Source: Acidimicrobiia bacterium
GTDB taxonomy: Bacteria > Actinomycetota > Acidimicrobiia > Acidimicrobiales > CAIXPF01
NCBI GenBank assembly: GCA_009377505.1
Contig: WHTX01000018.1
Location: 1 to 32,887 of the forward strand
Length of the DNA: 32,887 nucleotides
Direction: 5' to 3'
The notes below the pieces were generated by a model that saw only the letters and a list, made by a program, of their open reading frames with translations, was not told the origin of the DNA and made no database searches. Positions 32,479 to 32,887 of the stretch are shown here, piece after piece. The stretch's first letter is position 1, and each line of letters starts with the position of its first letter. A program made the position numbers and the translations under genes.

Positions 32479-32887
32479 CAGATCAACTGCATCTCCGCGA
32501 CGGTGTCGCGCTCGTCGACCAGTTCTGCGACGGTCTTGTCGACTCGGCCCCGGCTGAACTCGTCGAGGTCGAGGCCCTGCACGATCTCGTAGCCGCCCCC
32601 CGAAGTGGTGACCGGGAAGGACGAGATCAGGCCCTCGGCCACCCCGTAGGAGCCGTCCGAGGAGATGGCCATCGAGACCCAGTCACCGAAGGGGGTGGCG
32701 GTTGCCCAGGTCCGCACGTGGTCGATGGCGGCGTTGGCGGCCGAGGCCGCGGAGGAGGCACCGCGCGCCTCGATGATCGCCGCGCCCCGCTTCTGCACGG
32801 TGGGGATGAAGTCGCCTTCGACCCAGGCCTGGTCGTCGACGACCTCGGCCGCGGGCCGCCCGCCCACCTGGGCGTGGAAGACGTCGG
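32478..32887 (-). CDS. mdh: Malate dehydrogenase, 3' part (runs off the window)
   Basis: This is the C-terminal 135 residues of an NAD-dependent malate dehydrogenase; the 5' part lies beyond 32887. The segment [17 protein letters not shown] and the following [14 protein letters not shown] are the conserved helix and small-residue patch of the actinobacterial and cytosolic-type [23 protein letters not shown] and [11 protein letters not shown] also match closely, and the C-terminus follows the family pattern. It interconverts malate and oxaloacetate in the TCA cycle and so joins functionally with sdhCAB. It converges on the glycosylase gene. Confidence 0.95.
   Translation of the reverse strand, partial: DVFHAQVGGRPAAEVVDDQAWVEGDFIPTVQKRGAAIIEARGASSAASAANAAIDHVRTWATATPFGDWVSMAISSDGSYGVAEGLISSFPVTTSGGGYEIVQGLDLDEFSRGRVDKTVAELVDERDTVAEMQLI

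Overview
The window is about 70% G+C. It most resembles a chromosome segment from a high-GC actinobacterium, probably of the class Acidimicrobiia. The reasons are two WhiB-family genes, a SenX3/RegX3-type two-component system joined to pst and phoU, ppk next to a MutT-like gene, a class-B succinate dehydrogenase with a fused cytochrome b subunit, frequent GTG starts and many start codons that sit 6-9 nt after a TANNNT -10 box. The class is an inference from content; no 16S rRNA gene or other lineage marker is present. I see no tRNA, rRNA, CRISPR array, prophage or intact insertion sequence.

Layout. Positions 132-7480 (minus strand) hold a complete phosphate-response operon, transcribed pstS-pstC-pstA-pstB-phoU-phoU-senX3-like-regX3-like, with a PHO box upstream of pstS. 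Next come an M48 membrane protease (7644-8822), a 449-bp gene-free stretch with a 147-bp inverted-repeat structure, a Nudix hydrolase, and polyphosphate kinase (9785-11893). The Nudix-ppk junction carries three tandem copies of a 44-bp unit. Positions 11922-14107 hold a small unknown protein, whiB, tatA, a second whiB and a macro-domain protein. Positions 14105-17906 hold an aspartate 4-decarboxylase-like PLP enzyme and a large coiled-coil/VWA protein. On the plus strand at 18022-21756 are a DUF445 membrane protein, a GH1-fold protein that has lost both catalytic glutamates, and a haloacetate-dehalogenase-like hydrolase. On the minus strand are PIN-PhoH (21767-23089) and a MoxR/magnesium-chelatase-type AAA+ ATPase (23446-24852), the likely partner of the VWA protein. 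The plus strand then carries sdhCAB (25084-28677) and an MgtE-like membrane protein whose first helix has no usual start codon upstream. The end holds a lipocalin-like unknown, an SCP2-like protein, an Fpg/Nei DNA glycosylase and the 3' part of malate dehydrogenase.

How the genes work together. Phosphate sensing, uptake and storage (pst, phoU x2, senX3/regX3, ppk) lie within 12 kb. The sdhCAB and mdh genes are TCA-cycle functions. The MoxR and VWA genes form a probable chaperone pair separated by four unrelated genes and PhoH.

Structure beyond genes. Two dispersed repeat families occur between genes. One is an 85-bp segment of a 121-bp element with TA-flanked 17-bp terminal inverted repeats, found at 2-86 and 23306-23426. 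The other is a 43-bp double palindrome at 20733-20775 and 30139-30181. At three convergent gene pairs a hairpin is built around the stop codons of both genes. About ten genes look leaderless.
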